Of a stretch of DNA of 64,000 bases, positions 24,804 through 35,838 are shown piece by piece. How positions within the stretch are numbered: the stretch's first letter is position 1; each line of letters starts with the position of its first letter. The notes below the pieces were generated by a model. That model saw nothing but the letters and a program-made list of their open reading frames with translations, was not told the origin of the DNA and did not search any database. Origin of the DNA: Eisenibacter elegans DSM 3317 (GTDB lineage: Bacteria > Bacteroidota > Bacteroidia > Cytophagales > Microscillaceae); contig NZ_KE387152.1 in assembly GCF_000430505.1 (NCBI RefSeq), positions 323,413 to 387,412 of the forward strand, in the 5' to 3' direction. The translations under genes were made by a program, and so were the position numbers.

Positions 24804-24825
24804 CAATCACTTCTTAGAAAAGACT

Positions 24826-25014
24826 ATGGCCGTTATTTTAATGCTTATTATTGCCGGCATCTTGGTAGCAGCCGGGTTTTTGTTGGCTTTTATTTGGGCA
24901 GTACGCAGTGGCCAATACGACGATACCGAGTCGCCGGCAGTACGCATCCTCTTTGATGACAAACCTAGGGGGCCACAAACAAATGCCAAAACACAAGAGA
25001 AAAAAACTTCCTAA
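24826..25014 (+). CDS. ccoS: Cytochrome cbb3 oxidase assembly protein CcoS
   Basis: A 62-residue single-span membrane protein. The N-terminal transmembrane helix (VILMLIIAGILVAAGFLLAF) is followed by WAVRSGQYDDTESPAVRILFDD, the CcoS family signature. CcoS is needed to mature the haem/copper centres of cbb3-type terminal oxidase. In many Bacteroidota it lies near ccoN and the copper ATPase ccoI; here it is alone, 22 bases after a tRNA gene, so it may be co-transcribed with it. No other cco genes are in the window. Confidence 0.92.
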   Translation: MAVILMLIIAGILVAAGFLLAFIWAVRSGQYDDTESPAVRILFDDKPRGPQTNAKTQEKKTS

Positions 25015-25080
25015 AACCCAAGTATATCCAATAGGGTTGTTTATATTTGTGGCATATTCCAATATAATGAGCAAAATAAT

Positions 25081-25554
25081 ATGAAGACTTGGTTTGCCTG
25101 TACAGTCAAGTATGACAAAGAAGAGGGTGAAAAGGTACAAAAAGTAACCGAAAACTACTTGGTGGATGCCATCTCATTTTCGGAAGCCGAAACCCGTATG
25201 TATGAGGAGCTGGGCAGTGTCATCCGCTCAGAGTTTAAGGTACACAGCATCTCTCAAACAAAATTTGCCGATATATTCCCTTTTGACGATAGCGACCAGT
25301 GGTACCAATGTAAGATTTCGTATGTCAGCATCGACGAAAAAAGCGGCAAAGAGAAAAAAATCAGCCAAGTGATGCTGATTACGGCCACGGATGTCAAACA
25401 AGCGTATGAGCGCCTCGAAGAGCGCCTTAGCACGATGATTGTGCCTTATACCGTACACAGCATCTCTGAAAGTAAGATTCTCGAAATATTTGAATATGTC
25501 TCTTCCGAAGAGCGTCGCGTACGGCTTTTGAGCAAAGAAAGCGCAGAGGCATAA
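25081..25554 (+). CDS. DUF4494-family protein
   Basis: A 157-residue cytoplasmic protein typical of the Bacteroidota-specific DUF4494 family. It starts KTWFACTVKYDKEEGEKVQK and contains ENYLVDAISFSEAETRMYEEL. Two similar alpha/beta halves are visible, each with a WF/WYQCK-type strand and a FSEAE/DVKQAYERLEE helix, which suggests an internal duplication. No catalytic residues are evident and the biochemical role is unknown. It follows ccoS by 66 bases and ends at an intrinsic terminator. Confidence 0.88.
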   Translation: MKTWFACTVKYDKEEGEKVQKVTENYLVDAISFSEAETRMYEELGSVIRSEFKVHSISQTKFADIFPFDDSDQWYQCKISYVSIDEKSGKEKKISQVMLITATDVKQAYERLEERLSTMIVPYTVHSISESKILEIFEYVSSEERRVRLLSKESAEA

Positions 25555-25566
25555 CACAAGAAAATC

Positions 25567-25597
25567 AGCCATCCCATATGTTTGGGTTGGCTTTTTT
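25567..25597 (+). terminator. Intrinsic terminator after DUF4494
   Basis: The stem AGCCATCCCA/TGGGTTGGCT (one mismatch) closes over a short loop and is followed by TTTTTT. It lies 12 bases after the stop codon. Confidence 0.8.
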
Positions 25598-25620
25598 CTT
25601 AGCACGCGCTCTTAGGGCGA

Positions 25621-25776
25621 TTATTCCACAAACCAAGCGAAAGCGGCATCCCTATCAAGGAAATATTGCACCTGAGCTGGTGCCTCGCCTACAGTTTGCT
25701 CTGTAGACAAATGGGCAACCAAATCTTGTGGTACTACAATTGCAAACTTTTCTACACCCACACTAAGGCAAGCTTC
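25621..25776 (-). pseudogene. Remnant of a STAS-like (SpoIIAA-type) gene
   Basis: The minus strand reads VGVEKFAIVVPQDLVAHLST, then EQTVGEAPAQVQYFLDRDAA and FAWFVE before TAA. This aligns with the C-terminal halves of the intact STAS-like proteins encoded at 56107 and 57571 (GIEKLAIVVSKDIFSQVSVE and so on, ending in a similar acidic helix). The N-terminal half and any start codon are missing, and the frame closes at a stop just upstream. It abuts a sigma-factor-like remnant. Confidence 0.65.
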
Positions 25777-25859
25777 TCAGCGATGTCTTGCATAGATAGG
25801 CCGTCAAAGTAATAATAAGTCATCACTTCCCTACAAGTTTTGCCCAAACTATGATTCAT
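25752..25859 (-). pseudogene. Remnant of a sigma-70 family region 4
   Basis: The minus strand reads MNHSLGKTCREVMTYYYFDG then LSMQDIAEKLALVWV before TAG. LGxxCRExxxxYYFxGLSMQxIAEKL is the region 4 helix-turn-helix pattern of ECF-type sigma factors in Bacteroidota. Region 2 and the end of the helix-turn-helix are absent. It runs into the STAS-like remnant in another frame, so two decayed genes appear joined by deletion. The call rests on the motif alone. Confidence 0.5.
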
Positions 25860-25958
25860 TTCGAGGAAATTTACTTTTCCTGATTTTATCAAAAATACAA
25901 ATTTGAAACCTGAAAAAGGCTAATCAAGCTCTGTAGGTTTGTAGACAGAAGAACGGGG

Positions 25959-26909
25959 TTAGATAGGTGGTTGAGTATGTTTCAAGATTCGTTGGGTGTC
26001 GATTTGGTCTTGAGCCAGGGCGGTTTGCATTGCTTCAAGGCCATCAAATTTTTTATCCTCCCTGATTTTCTCTATAAACCATATCCGTGCTGATTTTCCG
26101 TATACATCTTGTTCAAAGTCAAATAAATGAGCTTCTATTTTGGTGGCTGTACCGTCTACAGTGGGGCGTTTGCCGATATAAAGCATAGCCTGATGTAGTT
26201 GCCCTTCGATGGCTACATATACGGCATAGATACCTGTTTGGGGAACAATCTTGTACGCAGCTTGGGGTTGGATATTGGCTGTTGGGAAGCCGATGGTACG
26301 GCCTATCTTGTCGCCGTGAACAATCGTACCTTGCAGGGTATAAGGAGCGCCAAGGTATTCGGCAGCCGTACGCACATCACCGGCCTGAAGGGCTTGACGA
26401 ATTTTGGTGGAGCTTACGCCGATGTGGTCGATGTCTTGTCTTGGGATTTCTTCTACCTCAAAGCCAAAGCGCTGAGCATTTTGTTGGAGAAAATGGATAT
26501 CGCCAGCGCGTTTCTGACCAAAGCGGTGGTCATACCCAATGACGATATGGCTGGTACCGATACCGTCTACATAGACTTTTTGCACATATTCTTCGGGAGA
26601 GAGTTGTGAGAACTCGGGTGTAAAAGGGATAATGACCAAGTGGTCGAGGCCGAGGGCTTCGAGACCTTGGGCTTTCTCTTCAATGGTAGAAAGCAGTTGG
26701 AGTGTTTCGCCGCTGGCGTGGCCTACTACCAAGCGGGGGTGAGGCCAAAAGGTAATCACGACGGTTTCGGCCTTGGGTTGGGCTTGCTTTAGCTCCAACA
26801 GGCGGCGGAAAATTTTTTGATGACCGATGTGTACCCCGTCAAAAGTACCGCTCGTTACGATGGCTTGAGATAAACGACTGAATTGGGATAAGCCTTGGTG
26901 TATTTGCAT
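25959..26909 (-). CDS. ribF: Bifunctional riboflavin kinase/FMN adenylyltransferase
   Basis: A 316-residue enzyme that converts riboflavin to FMN and then FAD. The N-terminal adenylyltransferase domain has the nucleotidyltransferase motif TSGTFDGVHIGHQKI (about residues 20-34), TFWPHPRLVV and the GVSSTKIRQAL motif. The C-terminal flavokinase domain (about 180-310) has GDKIGRTIGFPTANI and the FDFEQDVYGK strand. The family's usual neighbour truB is absent; instead ribF follows nuoA by 24 bases on the same strand. It probably shares a transcript with nuoA and the OmpA-type lipoprotein gene. Confidence 0.93.
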   Translation of the reverse strand: MQIHQGLSQFSRLSQAIVTSGTFDGVHIGHQKIFRRLLELKQAQPKAETVVITFWPHPRLVVGHASGETLQLLSTIEEKAQGLEALGLDHLVIIPFTPEFSQLSPEEYVQKVYVDGIGTSHIVIGYDHRFGQKRAGDIHFLQQNAQRFGFEVEEIPRQDIDHIGVSSTKIRQALQAGDVRTAAEYLGAPYTLQGTIVHGDKIGRTIGFPTANIQPQAAYKIVPQTGIYAVYVAIEGQLHQAMLYIGKRPTVDGTATKIEAHLFDFEQDVYGKSARIWFIEKIREDKKFDGLEAMQTALAQDQIDTQRILKHTQPPI

Positions 26910-26933
26910 AAAAGATTCGGAGTCAAAGAAGCG

Positions 26934-27446
26934 CTAAGAAGTTTGCGCGGCTGCTGTTTTGGGGCGAGGGGCATATTGCCTTTCATTGAGGGCTTGGTAG
27001 GCAGAGGCGGGTATTTTGCTCTCAAAATCGCTGGGTTGTGGTTGTGGGGCTATCCAATCTAGGAAGCCTTTGACCCACGCATAGGCCAAGCCAAGCGCCA
27101 AGATACCTACAAAGATGAGGGCTTCTAATAAGGCAAACCAACCCCATCGGCCTTGGGTTTCTTGAATCAGGGTTTCGTTGCCAAATATCACTGCCCAAGG
27201 GAAGAGGCAGACCAGCTCTACATCAAAAAGCAGGAAAATCAGCGCTACCACATAAAACCGCACATTGAACTGCCCCCAGGCTGTTCCTACGGCTTCTTCT
27301 CCACATTCGTAGGCTTTATTTTTTTCTACATTAGGGCGGTGTGGGCGGATAATCCAAGCCGTTACCAGGCCGGCTACCACAAAAAACACGGCAGCGCCCA
27401 AAAAGAGCAAGATGTTGCCAAAAGCGGCTATGTCGGGAGTAAGCAT
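26934..27446 (-). CDS. nuoA: NADH-quinone oxidoreductase subunit A
   Basis: A 170-residue membrane subunit of complex I with three transmembrane segments. Family signatures are the loop [20 protein letters not shown] (about residues 39-58) before the second helix and [16 protein letters not shown] (about 71-86). The roughly 40-residue C-terminal extension rich in Pro, Ala and Gln is longer than in classical NuoA. It is separated from the rest of the nuo genes, none of which is in the window; nuoB would normally follow. It lies 12 bases after the OmpA-type lipoprotein gene and before ribF. Confidence 0.92.
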   Translation of the reverse strand: MLTPDIAAFGNILLFLGAAVFFVVAGLVTAWIIRPHRPNVEKNKAYECGEEAVGTAWGQFNVRFYVVALIFLLFDVELVCLFPWAVIFGNETLIQETQGRWGWFALLEALIFVGILALGLAYAWVKGFLDWIAPQPQPSDFESKIPASAYQALNERQYAPRPKTAAAQTS

Positions 27447-27458
27447 CGTTTTAGGGTG

Positions 27459-29414
27459 TTAGTCGGTGTCTAATACACGTAAGATTTTAAACTCTGTTCG
27501 GCGGTTCTGTTCGTTGGCTTCTTGGGTATCAATGAGCAGTTCCTCTTCCCCATAGCCTCGTGCTACGATACGGCGTTCGTCTATCCCCTGATCGATGAGA
27601 TAGCGCGTAGCCGATTCGGCACGCTTTTGAGACAGTACCAAGTTGTTGCGGTTCGTCCCGACAGCATCCGTATGAGAGCGGAGTTCGATGAATATTTCGG
27701 GATTATCTTTCAATATCTTGACGAGCTTGTCGAGCTCGGCGGCAGCATCGGGGCGGATGTCCCACTTATTGAAGTCATAGTTGATATTGCGCAAGACGAA
27801 AATCTCGTCTTTGATAATCTTCTTCAACTCTACTATCGCCTCTAGGGTAGTATCCGTAATGGCCTTGGTGAGCAGCTCTTCGGGGATGGCACGCCCGGCC
27901 ATTGTAAAGTTTTCGGTTTTGAAGAAGAAGCCCTTTTTGCGTGCCGTGATGATGAGGTTTTGCGTAGCGGCAATGGGGAATTGGGCGTTGATACTACCGC
28001 GCTCGTCTGTCAGGAAGTTGTAGAGTAGTTTTTCATTGTTGTCATACACATTGACCTCCGCCCCGTCTACTGGCACAAGCGTGCTGTCAGCGCTGCCTTC
28101 TTCGATTGTCAGGATGGTGAGGAAATAGTTGACAATCTTGGTTTTGGGTGTTTGGTCAATGAATCGGTAGATATCGTCATCACCCTTGCCACCTTTGCGG
28201 TTAGAGGAGAAGTAGCCCGTACTGTCGGAGTCGAAAATGAGAGCAAAATCATCAGCAGAAGAGTTGAAGGGTACGCCTAGGTTGCGGATATTGATTTCTT
28301 TTCCGGTGCGGGTGGCCACAAAAAGGTCCAGCCCACCAAGGCCGGGGTGGCCATCGGAGGCAAAATAAAGCCGCCCATCATTAGCGATATAAGGAAACAT
28401 ATCGTTGCCCGGGGTATTGATTCGGGAGCCGAGGTTGCGAGCCCCGGTGATTTTGCCCAGCTCCTTTACGTCAGCCACGTAGAGGTCTATCCCGCCAAAG
28501 CCGCCTTTGCGGGTAGAAGCAAAGTACAAGCGTTTGCCATCGGGCGAGAAAAAGGGGCAGGCATCCCAGCCATCAGGATCGCTGATATCGAGGATTTTGG
28601 GCTCTGTCCATTCTCCCTCAAACTTGACACTGAAAAAAAGGTCTACATCTTCGGCCTCATCATCTTTGCCGCCACTGTTGCTGCGGGCAAAAACCATCAT
28701 ATTGCCGTCGGGGCTGAATGTAGGCGAAGACTCGTGTAGGCGGTCTGCATAGATATTATCTGTAAAAGGCTCAAAAAAACCACTGCACTTCTCTTGGTCT
28801 TTGAAGGTAAAAGCATAAATCCCCAGAAAGCCGGTGCCGGTAGTGTTATACACAGCGTCTTTGCGTGAGGAAGTGAAAAGCAGCTTGCCCTGATAAAACA
28901 CGGGCGAAAACTCGGCAGCCGCCGTATTGAGCCCACCACAGTTGGTCAGTTTGATGAAGTGCTCCTGTTCGACGATTTCTTTGATAGTGGCCAAATGCTT
29001 TTCCTCTGCGCGAGCTAGCCGGATTTGGTTGGGGTCTTTGCCGCTGCGGATATAGGTTTTGAACTCGATGGCCGCTTCTTCATACTTGCCATTGATTTTG
29101 AGGGCTTGGGCATAATAAAAGCGGGCCTCGGTGGCTTCTTCGATATTGCCGTCAATGGCGGCTTTGTAATGTTCTTCGGCCAGTGCCAAGCGGTTTGAGA
29201 GGCGGTAGGCTTCGGCCAGTTGGTAGCTGATGCGCGCCTTGGGATAGCCTTTTTGGGCAGCTTGGTTATAAAGCTCGATGGCATCAGTAAATTCGGCTTT
29301 TTCAAAACTCTTATTGGCTTTGCGGTAAATAGCTCCGGCAGAGCCACAACCACTGAGCAGCAGCCCCAAGGCAGCGCAGGTTAGCAAAGAGATAAGTAAG
29401 CTTCTGTGTATCAT
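27459..29414 (-). CDS. OmpA-family lipoprotein with TPR, PD40 propeller and CRD domains (PorE-like)
   Basis: A protein of about 651 residues. The lipoprotein signal has lipobox LLSGC (Cys about residue 23). TPR-like helices follow (about 30-140), then a PD40/WD40-like beta propeller (SPTFSPDGNMMVFAR, CPFFSPDGKRLYFASTRKGG, YFSSNRKGGKGDDDIY), a carboxypeptidase-type regulatory domain (VDGAEVNVYDNNEK), and a C-terminal OmpA peptidoglycan-binding domain (ELRSHTDAVGTNRNN and LSQKRAESATRYL). This order is that of PorE, a type IX secretion accessory protein in Porphyromonas, but many paralogues share it and no T9SS gene is adjacent. It probably links the outer membrane to peptidoglycan. An upstream in-frame start would add nine residues. 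Confidence 0.85.
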   Translation of the reverse strand: MIHRSLLISLLTCAALGLLLSGCGSAGAIYRKANKSFEKAEFTDAIELYNQAAQKGYPKARISYQLAEAYRLSNRLALAEEHYKAAIDGNIEEATEARFYYAQALKINGKYEEAAIEFKTYIRSGKDPNQIRLARAEEKHLATIKEIVEQEHFIKLTNCGGLNTAAAEFSPVFYQGKLLFTSSRKDAVYNTTGTGFLGIYAFTFKDQEKCSGFFEPFTDNIYADRLHESSPTFSPDGNMMVFARSNSGGKDDEAEDVDLFFSVKFEGEWTEPKILDISDPDGWDACPFFSPDGKRLYFASTRKGGFGGIDLYVADVKELGKITGARNLGSRINTPGNDMFPYIANDGRLYFASDGHPGLGGLDLFVATRTGKEINIRNLGVPFNSSADDFALIFDSDSTGYFSSNRKGGKGDDDIYRFIDQTPKTKIVNYFLTILTIEEGSADSTLVPVDGAEVNVYDNNEKLLYNFLTDERGSINAQFPIAATQNLIITARKKGFFFKTENFTMAGRAIPEELLTKAITDTTLEAIVELKKIIKDEIFVLRNINYDFNKWDIRPDAAAELDKLVKILKDNPEIFIELRSHTDAVGTNRNNLVLSQKRAESATRYLIDQGIDERRIVARGYGEEELLIDTQEANEQNRRTEFKILRVLDTD

Positions 29415-29504
29415 TGGGTTGATATTTGAAAAAAGGCTCAAGACTGGTTGTGCCTGAGGGTGGTCTGATTAAAAAAGGCGGTTTGTAGGGTATAACACGA
29501 ATGA

Positions 29505-31697
<2,193 letters not shown>

Positions 31698-31793
31698 ACC
31701 ATACCAATGTACCACTAGCTACTAGGGCGATTTTGTCGCCCCAAAAGTGGGGGGTGAGTTGTCTTACCCTAGTTGTTCAAAAACATAAAATAT

Positions 31794-32489
31794 ATGCCCT
31801 ACCAACACTTGTTATTTGACTTAGATGATACACTTTGGCACTTTGAGCGTAACGCCAACGAAACGCTCACTGACCTACACCGGCAGTATGGCTTGCAGGC
31901 AATCGAGTCTAGCCTGTCAGTAGAGGCTTTTTTGCAAGCCTTTCACCAAGTCAACAGGCAGCTGTGGCAACGCTACAATGTAGGCCAACTCGACCAAGAG
32001 ACGCTGCGCACGCGCAGATTTGTACTGATTTTTGAAGCCTTGTCCATTCAAATACCAGAAGATATTTGCCTGCAATTGGCACACGAGTATGTGTTGATAG
32101 GACCCACCAAACCACACCTTATTCCGGGAGCCAAGGAACTGCTCGAAGAGTTAAGGCCGGACTATGGGCTGCATATCATCACCAATGGGTTTGTAGATGT
32201 ACAGCGGGTTAAAATGGAGGCTTCAGGAATTGCACACTTTTTTGATACTGTGGTTACTTCGGCAGAGGCTGGCGTAAAGAAGCCCGACAAACAGATATTT
32301 GAGTATACCCTCAACACTGCCGGAGCTAAGGCCGGAGACTGCCTGATGATAGGCGATAACTGGGACACAGATATTGTCGGAGCAGCTACGGCGGGCATCG
32401 ACTCGGTGTACTTTTGCCCACACCCCCCCCCACAAACGCAACACCCACGCATTATCCGACAACTGGCAGAGCTGAAACAGTATCTTTGA
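31794..32489 (+). CDS. HAD-family nucleotidase, YjjG type
   Basis: A 231-residue cytoplasmic phosphatase of the haloacid dehalogenase superfamily. Motif I is LLFDLDDTLWHF with the nucleophile Asp, motif II is HIITNGFVDVQ, motif III is the Lys in AGVKKPDKQIF, and motif IV is MIGDNWDTDIVGA. The pattern FDLDDTLW-DF/HF with an alpha-helical cap matches the YjjG noncanonical pyrimidine nucleotidases, which hydrolyse damaged or non-standard nucleoside monophosphates. Substrate assignment is by family. It follows ligA by about 100 bases. Confidence 0.88.
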   Translation: MPYQHLLFDLDDTLWHFERNANETLTDLHRQYGLQAIESSLSVEAFLQAFHQVNRQLWQRYNVGQLDQETLRTRRFVLIFEALSIQIPEDICLQLAHEYVLIGPTKPHLIPGAKELLEELRPDYGLHIITNGFVDVQRVKMEASGIAHFFDTVVTSAEAGVKKPDKQIFEYTLNTAGAKAGDCLMIGDNWDTDIVGAATAGIDSVYFCPHPPPQTQHPRIIRQLAELKQYL

Positions 32490-32533
32490 TTTACGATTTA
32501 TAATCGTTCATCCTCACTCGTCCATCGTAAATC
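32488..32533. repeat. Inverted/direct repeat cluster after the HAD gene
   Basis: GATTTACGAT (32488-32497, covering the stop codon) is the inverse of ATCGTAAATC (32524-32533). Between and after them the words CGTTCATCCTCACT and CGTCCATCCTCACT are repeated. It may form a weak hairpin. The composition resembles the inverted repeat at 57510-57567. Confidence 0.5.
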
Positions 32534-32699
32534 GTCCATCCTCACTTGTTCCTCCGAATTTGCGCCTGTTTTTTGGCTGTAAAATATCAAAAAGCTTTGA
32601 TAAAATAACATTTCGCTGTAATTTCGGAACGCATTGTCTAAAACAAGCCTTACTGATTGTTACGAAATTACCTCAAACACCTACTTCGCGATATTACTT

Positions 32700-35177
32700 A
32701 TGAAAATTATCAGGCTCATTATTTCCCTTGCCCTTACAGTTGGACTTTTTTATGGCCTAGACAATAAGTTTGGAAGCTTGCCGCCAGTGGGCAAATTTTT
32801 CAATCCCTTCGCAGGGTTTTGGCAAAATGCGGAACCCCGTCAACCGGACCAGCAACTTTCGTGGCAGTTCCCGGAGTTGGAGGAGGAGGTCGAAATCATC
32901 ATCGATCAGCGGCAAGTACCGCATATCTTTGCCAAAAATGACCACGACCTGTATTTTATGCAGGGCTATATCACGGCCAAGTACCGTCTTTGGCAAATGG
33001 AGTTTCAGACACACGCTGCTGCTGGGCGCTTGACCGAAATCTTGGGCAAAGGACCTGATGAGGTGCTTTTGCGTCTCGACCAACACCGCCGCCGTATCGG
33101 GATGGTATATGCTGCCGAGCGTGCCTTGGAGGAGATGAGCAAAGACCCCGAAATCAAGGCTGTTATGGAGGCTTATACCGATGGGGTAAATGCTTACATC
33201 CGGCAGTTGAGCGCCAAGGACTACCCTCTCGAATACAAACTACTTGATTATGAGCCAGAGCCTTGGACACCGCTCAAATCGGCCTTGTTGCTCAAGTATA
33301 TGGCCTATGACCTGTCGGGGGCGAATGATGATGCAGAGATGACACAGATTCTCCAACAGATGAAAAACGGCTCAGAGGTGATTGCAGAGCTATTCCCAAA
33401 CTATCCTACCCCACACGACCCCATTATCCCTGCCGGTACTGTGTGGGATTTCAAGAATGTAAAGACCATCAAGCCACCCAAAAACATAGTGGCTCCTCCT
33501 GAACAACAACCAAACCCCGACGGCAAAGCTGACAACCAAGATAAGCAAGATTTGGGTAGTAACAACTGGGCAATCAGCGCAGAGAAATCGGCTTCAGGCT
33601 ATCCTATCTTGGCCAATGACCCACACCTCACCCTCAACTTGCCCTCGATTTGGTTTGAAATTCAGCTCGTAAGCGACAAGGTCAATGTCTATGGCGTGTC
33701 CTTGCCCGGCTCACCGTGTGTAACCATCGGCTTCAACCGGCATATCAGTTGGGGAGTAACCAATGTAGACCCTGATGTGCTCGATTGGTACAAAATTAAG
33801 TTTAAGGATGAGAGCCTTGCCGAATACTGGTATGAGGGCGAATGGAAGCCGACCACTAGCAGAAAGGAAACACTCTATGTGCGTGGTGGAGAGGTATTGG
33901 TGGATACTGTGATATATACACATCACGGCCCTGTAGTAGCCAAACCCGGCACTAAGGCCAACACAATGGGGGCTTCAACGGCGCTGCCCGGCCACGCGCT
34001 GCGCTGGTTGGCACACGACCCTTCCAATGAGCTACGCACATTCTATGAGCTAAATCGTGCCCAAAACTACAAAGACTATCGCGAAGCCTTGGTACATTAT
34101 GTATGCCCTGCACAGAACTTTATCTTTTCAGATATCAACAAAGATATAGCCATTACCCCCAACGGCAAATTCCCACTTAAGTGGAAAGGCCAAGGGAAGT
34201 TTGTACTTGATGGTACTGATGCCAAACACGAATGGCAGGGCTGGATTCCGAACGAACACAACCCACACCTACGCAACCCGGCACGTGGCTTTGTTAGTTC
34301 GGCCAACCAATTCCCCACCGATACACTCTACCCCTATTACCTCAACTGGGAATATGCTACTTATGAGCGGGGCTGGCGCATCAATGAAGTGCTGGAGAGC
34401 GTGCAAAAAGGTACTCCGCAAACAATGATAGCCTTACAAAATGACAACCTCGGGCTACTGGCTAGAGATGTATTACCTGAATTGCTGAAGTACTTGGATG
34501 CAAACAAACTCAAAGGAGAAGGCCAAAAAGCGTATCAAGCCTTGCAAGGGTGGGACTTTATGTACGAAACCAAACACATCGCCCCGACAATATTTGAGGC
34601 CTGGTGGGATTTGCTCTACGAAGCTACGTGGAGCGATGATTTTGGAAACAAAGAGCGGGGCTTGCGCTATCCGGCTATCGACAAAACCGCAGAGTTGATT
34701 TTGCTCAATGACTCTATCCCTGTGGCTTGGTTTGATGATATCAACACCCCCGAAAAAGAAACACTTCAAGACCTAGCGCAACAAACTTTTGACAAGGCCA
34801 TCAAGACCTTGATTGAAAAACACGGAGCCTATGGCGAAGCGTGGACTTGGGGCAAAACTAAGACAACCAGTATCTTACACCTTACCCAAATACCGGCCTT
34901 CAGCGTATTGAGCCTCCCTACTGCGGGCAACAAACGCATTGTCAATGCGACAGGCAAACGCAGCGGCCCTTCGTGGCGAATGGTCGTAGCAATGGGCAAA
35001 ACCAATAAAGGATTTGGTATTTATCCCGGAGGGCAGTCTGGCAATCCAGGTAGCTTTTATTATGACAACATGATAGAGCCTTGGCTCAAAGGCGAACTGG
35101 CCGAGCTGACTTTTATGCGCAAAGTCAATGAAAATGTCCCCAACGCCCTTAGCCGCATTACTTGTAAGAAAAAATAG
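32700..35177 (+). CDS. Penicillin acylase family protein (S45, Ntn hydrolase)
   Basis: An 825-residue exported or membrane-anchored protein with an N-terminal hydrophobic segment (IIRLIISLALTVGLFYGL). The alpha-chain region has RQVPHIFAKNDHDLYFMQGY and the residue pattern RLWQMEF. After a spacer rich in Pro, Gln and Asp the autocleavage site is LGSNNWAIS, with Ser at about residue 287 becoming the N-terminal nucleophile of the beta chain. The beta chain has ILANDPHLTLNLPSIWFE, NRHISWGVTNVDPD and the C-terminal GQSGNPGSFYYDN. Family members deacylate penicillins, N-acyl-homoserine lactones or other amides; the substrate cannot be told from sequence. Confidence 0.92.
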   Translation: MKIIRLIISLALTVGLFYGLDNKFGSLPPVGKFFNPFAGFWQNAEPRQPDQQLSWQFPELEEEVEIIIDQRQVPHIFAKNDHDLYFMQGYITAKYRLWQMEFQTHAAAGRLTEILGKGPDEVLLRLDQHRRRIGMVYAAERALEEMSKDPEIKAVMEAYTDGVNAYIRQLSAKDYPLEYKLLDYEPEPWTPLKSALLLKYMAYDLSGANDDAEMTQILQQMKNGSEVIAELFPNYPTPHDPIIPAGTVWDFKNVKTIKPPKNIVAPPEQQPNPDGKADNQDKQDLGSNNWAISAEKSASGYPILANDPHLTLNLPSIWFEIQLVSDKVNVYGVSLPGSPCVTIGFNRHISWGVTNVDPDVLDWYKIKFKDESLAEYWYEGEWKPTTSRKETLYVRGGEVLVDTVIYTHHGPVVAKPGTKANTMGASTALPGHALRWLAHDPSNELRTFYELNRAQNYKDYREALVHYVCPAQNFIFSDINKDIAITPNGKFPLKWKGQGKFVLDGTDAKHEWQGWIPNEHNPHLRNPARGFVSSANQFPTDTLYPYYLNWEYATYERGWRINEVLESVQKGTPQTMIALQNDNLGLLARDVLPELLKYLDANKLKGEGQKAYQALQGWDFMYETKHIAPTIFEAWWDLLYEATWSDDFGNKERGLRYPAIDKTAELILLNDSIPVAWFDDINTPEKETLQDLAQQTFDKAIKTLIEKHGAYGEAWTWGKTKTTSILHLTQIPAFSVLSLPTAGNKRIVNATGKRSGPSWRMVVAMGKTNKGFGIYPGGQSGNPGSFYYDNMIEPWLKGELAELTFMRKVNENVPNALSRITCKKK

Positions 35178-35184
35178 ACCACCT

Positions 35185-35212
35185 AGCAGGGAGCAAGACA
35201 GCGCTCCTTGCT
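35185..35212 (+). terminator. Intrinsic terminator after penicillin acylase
   Basis: The stem AGCAGGGAGC/GCTCCTTGCT (one G-T pair) is followed closely by a T-rich run (ATTCTTTTTT). It lies 7 bases after the stop codon. Confidence 0.75.
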
Positions 35213-35267
35213 ATTCTTTTTTAAAGCAAAATATGTTATCTTCGCGGCAGCACTAATCTTTTTGTGA

Positions 35268-35831
35268 ATGCAGGTATCACTTTTGGCCTCCTTGCCCCAT
35301 ACTACCGCCGAAGCTTACGCGCAGGTGTTGGCTGCTTGTAAGGCACTTTTTGAGCAAAAAAACAAGGACTATGGAACGGCTTGGCGCATCTTGAGGCTGC
35401 CATCTATCACCGACCAAATATACATCAAGGCTAAGCGCATTCGTACTATCCAAGAGAAAGGTCAACAACGTGTGGCCGACAAAGTAGAAGAAGAGTTTGT
35501 AGGCATTATCAACTATTGCCTAATGGCGCTCATACAATTGCGCCTGCCGGCAGACGCGCCGCTAGAAATGGACTACCAAGCCCTAAGCACATACTACGAC
35601 ACCTGTGTGCAAGAGACTTGGGCACTGCTGGACAATAAAAACCACGATTATGGGGAGGCTTGGCGCGATATGCGCGTCAGTTCTATGACGGACATTATCT
35701 TGATGAAGCTACACCGACTCAAACAAATAGAAGACAACGAAGGCCAAACCCTTGTATCAGAAGGCGCAGCGGCCAACTATCAAGATATTCTCAACTATTG
35801 TGTCTTTTGCCTGATTAAATTAGCTATCTAA
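35268..35831 (+). CDS. DUF1599-family protein, two-repeat
   Basis: A 187-residue cytoplasmic protein made of two DUF1599 repeats. The first contains CKALFEQKNKDYGTAWRILR and IYIKAKRIRTIQEKG; the second repeats it with TWALLDNKNHDYGEAWRDMR and ILMKLHRLKQIEDNEG. Each half ends in a helix with NYC (IINYCLMALIQL, ILNYCVFCLIKL). The biochemical role is unknown; DUF1599 resembles proteins linked to nucleotide modification. In other Bacteroidota it commonly precedes the DoxX-type gene found here 7 bases downstream, so the pair is an operon. Confidence 0.88.
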   Translation: MQVSLLASLPHTTAEAYAQVLAACKALFEQKNKDYGTAWRILRLPSITDQIYIKAKRIRTIQEKGQQRVADKVEEEFVGIINYCLMALIQLRLPADAPLEMDYQALSTYYDTCVQETWALLDNKNHDYGEAWRDMRVSSMTDIILMKLHRLKQIEDNEGQTLVSEGAAANYQDILNYCVFCLIKLAI

Positions 35832-35838
35832 ACACACT

